From NCBI GenBank assembly GCA_046538735.1, contig JBKHII010000047.1:1-25335 (forward strand): a DNA stretch of 25,335 bases. Reading direction: 5' to 3'. Source of the DNA: SLST01 sp046538735. GTDB taxonomy: Bacteria; Spirochaetota; Spirochaetia; DSM-27196; SLST01. This document shows, piece by piece, positions 23,739 through 25,335 of the stretch. Each line of letters starts with the position of its first letter. Positions within the stretch are counted from its first letter, which is position 1. A program made the position numbers and the translations under genes. A model generated the notes under the pieces. The model searched no databases, was not told the DNA's origin, and worked only from the letters and a program-made list of their open reading frames with translations.

Positions 23739-23771
23739 CCCCGTTCGGCCTACTCGGAGGCCGAAGCGGGG
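23739..23771 (-). terminator. Hairpin directly after the acyltransferase stop codon
   Basis: TTCGGCCT (23744-23751) pairs with AGGCCGAA (23758-23765) around a six-base loop, and outer CCCCG (23739-23743) pairs with CGGGG (23767-23771) with one bulged G. It begins at the base next to the acyltransferase TAA and lies ahead of copB. No T-run follows, so it is a hairpin-only terminator candidate. Confidence 0.5.
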
Positions 23772-25238
23772 TTACGCCCGCTCGGAGCCGCGGGTCTCCC
23801 AACAGCGCTCCTCAAGCTCGCGCGTCAGTCGCTCCAGTTCGGCCCGAACCCGACGGTTGAGCTCCCGCCGTCCTTCCCTCCCGGACTCACTCCCCGCGAG
23901 CACCGCACCGGCGTCTATCGGCTCGCCCACGAGGATACGCGCGACGCGCCCGCCGGGCTGGAACCGCGTGTTCACGTCGCCGCCTCCCGCTCGGTTGACC
24001 ACGTCCAGCAGGTTGAGCGCGTACTCCACGAGTCGATCGAGCGCCGCCGAGCGCGCGCGAGGCGGATCGGAGTCCGGGGCGAGCCCGAAGATGTAGCCCG
24101 TATGCACGTACTCGAGGATGTCCGCGAGGCGCTCGTAGGGTCGGATGGCGACGGCGAGCGCCGCGCGTCTATCGGCAATGTCGCGCCGCAGCGGAGCAAG
24201 AGACTCGGGATCAACGTCCTCGCGGTACCGCCCGCTCATGATCCAGTTCCGTACCCGGAAGATCCGATCGAGAATCGCACCGTCGCTCGGCAGGCCAACC
24301 GCGTCCTCGCCGACGCGCACCGCGCGCTCGCACAACGCGTCGATGCGGCGCTGCAGCGACCCCGCACCGGGGACGCCTGTTCGGGCGTCGCTCGAGGCGC
24401 CTCTTGCCCTGCCCGCGAGATCGGCGGCGCCGCGGAGGAACGGATAGTCACGCTCAAGCTGGCCCACGACGACCTCGGTGAGATCGAGGAGATGAGCCAC
24501 GATCCGATCGACCGAGTCTCGCGCGGTCACCGCATCGCACTCGCCCGAGACACCCACTGCGCCACGGAGCATCGCGAGCGCCGCGTTGAGCACGCGCGGC
24601 GCCCGTCTGCCGTAGCTGTAGCCGAGCGAGACGGGAAGCACCGTGACGTCCCGCGTTTCGTCGTCGGCCCCGTCACGCGCCCAACTCGCGAGCGTCGCGA
24701 GGCCCGGTGCGAGATCGTACGTCTCGAACTGGTGATAGGTGATCTGACCTTCAGGAGCGAAGGCGAGCGGGAAACGACCGCGAGCGAGCGCCTCGCGAAT
24801 CGCGAGCTGAGACTCGCGCTCGACTCGGCCGTTCACGACGGGGATTCCGCCCATCCGGGGGAATGCCCATCGGGCGAGCGCACCTGCCCAGTTGAGGACG
24901 GGTTTCCCGTAGAGGAAGTGTGTATGCGGCGCATCGTGGAGCTTCTTGCGGTGGGCGCGACACCAGCGAGGAAGGTCCTGCGAGACGAGCTTGATGATCA
25001 CGGGACCGTCCGGAACGGACACGTGGCGGAACACGATCATCAGACGCGACTCGCGGCGTTGAAACCGGCTCAACTCCCGATACAGACGTTCCATGTGGCT
25101 GACGCGCAGTCCGCGCACCCCTTGCGCGAGCCTCATGTAGAGCGGCCCGATCAGTCGGGCAAACCAGTAGGTACCCGGAGAGAAGCGCGGCCGGTAGAAT
25201 CCGCGTCCTTGCTGTGCCGTAACGGAAGAGGAGGCCAT
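23772..25238 (-). CDS. PlsC-like acyltransferase with a long unknown C-terminal extension
   Basis: The N-terminal half of this 488-aa protein resembles 1-acylglycerol-3-phosphate acyltransferases. It has the HX4D motif His72-Asp77 (RHVSVPDG), a motif similar to block II (GGIPVVNGR, 130-138) and block III with PEG at 162-164 (FAPEGQITYH). PlsC enzymes move an acyl chain from acyl-ACP or acyl-CoA to a lysophospholipid at the inner membrane. The block II and III sequences are not the textbook ones, so the acceptor may be another lipid. Residues from about 240 onward are a helical region without a family I recognise. There is no clear membrane helix. ATG at 25238 is five bases after a -10 box with no Shine-Dalgarno. 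Confidence 0.8.
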   Translation of the reverse strand: MASSSVTAQQGRGFYRPRFSPGTYWFARLIGPLYMRLAQGVRGLRVSHMERLYRELSRFQRRESRLMIVFRHVSVPDGPVIIKLVSQDLPRWCRAHRKKLHDAPHTHFLYGKPVLNWAGALARWAFPRMGGIPVVNGRVERESQLAIREALARGRFPLAFAPEGQITYHQFETYDLAPGLATLASWARDGADDETRDVTVLPVSLGYSYGRRAPRVLNAALAMLRGAVGVSGECDAVTARDSVDRIVAHLLDLTEVVVGQLERDYPFLRGAADLAGRARGASSDARTGVPGAGSLQRRIDALCERAVRVGEDAVGLPSDGAILDRIFRVRNWIMSGRYREDVDPESLAPLRRDIADRRAALAVAIRPYERLADILEYVHTGYIFGLAPDSDPPRARSAALDRLVEYALNLLDVVNRAGGGDVNTRFQPGGRVARILVGEPIDAGAVLAGSESGREGRRELNRRVRAELERLTRELEERCWETRGSERA

Positions 25239-25243
25239 GCGAC

Positions 25244-25272
25244 ATCATCGTCGACAGGTCGGCGAGATGCAA
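25244..25272 (-). promoter_or_regulatory. Possible promoter of the acyltransferase gene, leaderless type
   Basis: On the minus strand TTGCAT (25272-25267) and GATGAT (25249-25244) are spaced by 17 bases, and the ATG follows five bases later. Confidence 0.4.
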
Positions 25273-25280
25273 GCGGAAGC

Positions 25281-25332
25281 AAAAAAAGGGACCGTCCCGC
25301 CCCCGAGATAGCTCGGTGGGCGACGACGGTCC
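25281..25332 (-). terminator. Long GC hairpin with T-run (intrinsic terminator or end of a dispersed repeat)
   Basis: On the minus strand GGACCGTC (25332-25325) pairs with GACGGTCC (25296-25289). Inside, CGCCC pairs with GGGCG and CCGAG with CTCGG around a four-base loop, giving about 18 base pairs with small bulges. Seven T residues follow at once (25287-25281). This is a textbook Rho-independent terminator for a minus-strand gene beyond the right edge. The GGGAC...GTCCC arms also recall REP-type palindromes. The acyltransferase promoter begins eight bases further on. Confidence 0.75.
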
Positions 25333-25335
25333 GCA

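Overview
The window is GC-rich, gene-dense bacterial chromosome with 21 protein-coding genes, one of them cut by the left edge. I see no rRNA, tRNA, CRISPR array, prophage or insertion sequence. The longest gene-free stretch is about 220 bases. Nothing in the sequence fixes the taxon. The mix of a sensorless chemoreceptor, an HPt protein, a ComFB-domain protein, a mixed-type phosphofructokinase and full-length Lhr would suit a GC-rich spirochaete or another free-living didermal lineage; this is a weak inference.

Layout from left to right: an HPt phosphotransfer protein (1-427, minus, partial); a sodium:solute symporter with its small two-helix partner (494-2136, minus); a coupled pair of an unknown 85-aa protein and the giant helicase Lhr (2242-7037, plus); a coupled pair of a ComFB/carboxypeptidase-regulatory-like fusion and a DUF3592 membrane protein (7055-8235, minus); a LON-domain protein and an unknown protein (8310-9441, plus); a phosphofructokinase and a chemoreceptor (9448-11986, minus); an RNA-modification/protein-repair cluster of dihydrouridine synthase, isoaspartyl methyltransferase and THUMP methyltransferase (12170-14952, minus); a heterodimeric ABC exporter followed by an MFS transporter (15040-20083, plus); a stand-alone NIF3-insert-like protein (20099-20437, minus); and an aldo/keto reductase, a CPH-type copper ATPase and a PlsC-like acyltransferase (20657-25238, minus).

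The transport genes fall into three unrelated groups: Na+-driven uptake, drug or lipid export, and copper export. The two ABC half-transporters complement each other, since one has a degenerate Walker B glutamate and the other a degenerate signature, as in TM287/288-type heterodimers. The dus-pcm-THUMP cluster looks like one transcript from a promoter that diverges from the ABC operon across an 88-bp spacer holding a perfect 7-4-7 inverted repeat.

The most unusual pattern is in gene starts. At several genes a sigma70-like promoter with near-ideal spacing sits so close to the start codon, with no usable Shine-Dalgarno inside the predicted transcript, that the mRNA should be leaderless or nearly so. 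Other genes in the same window have strong Shine-Dalgarno sites, so both initiation modes appear to coexist. The right edge carries a long GC hairpin followed by a T-run on the minus strand, which is either a terminator or one end of a dispersed repeat.
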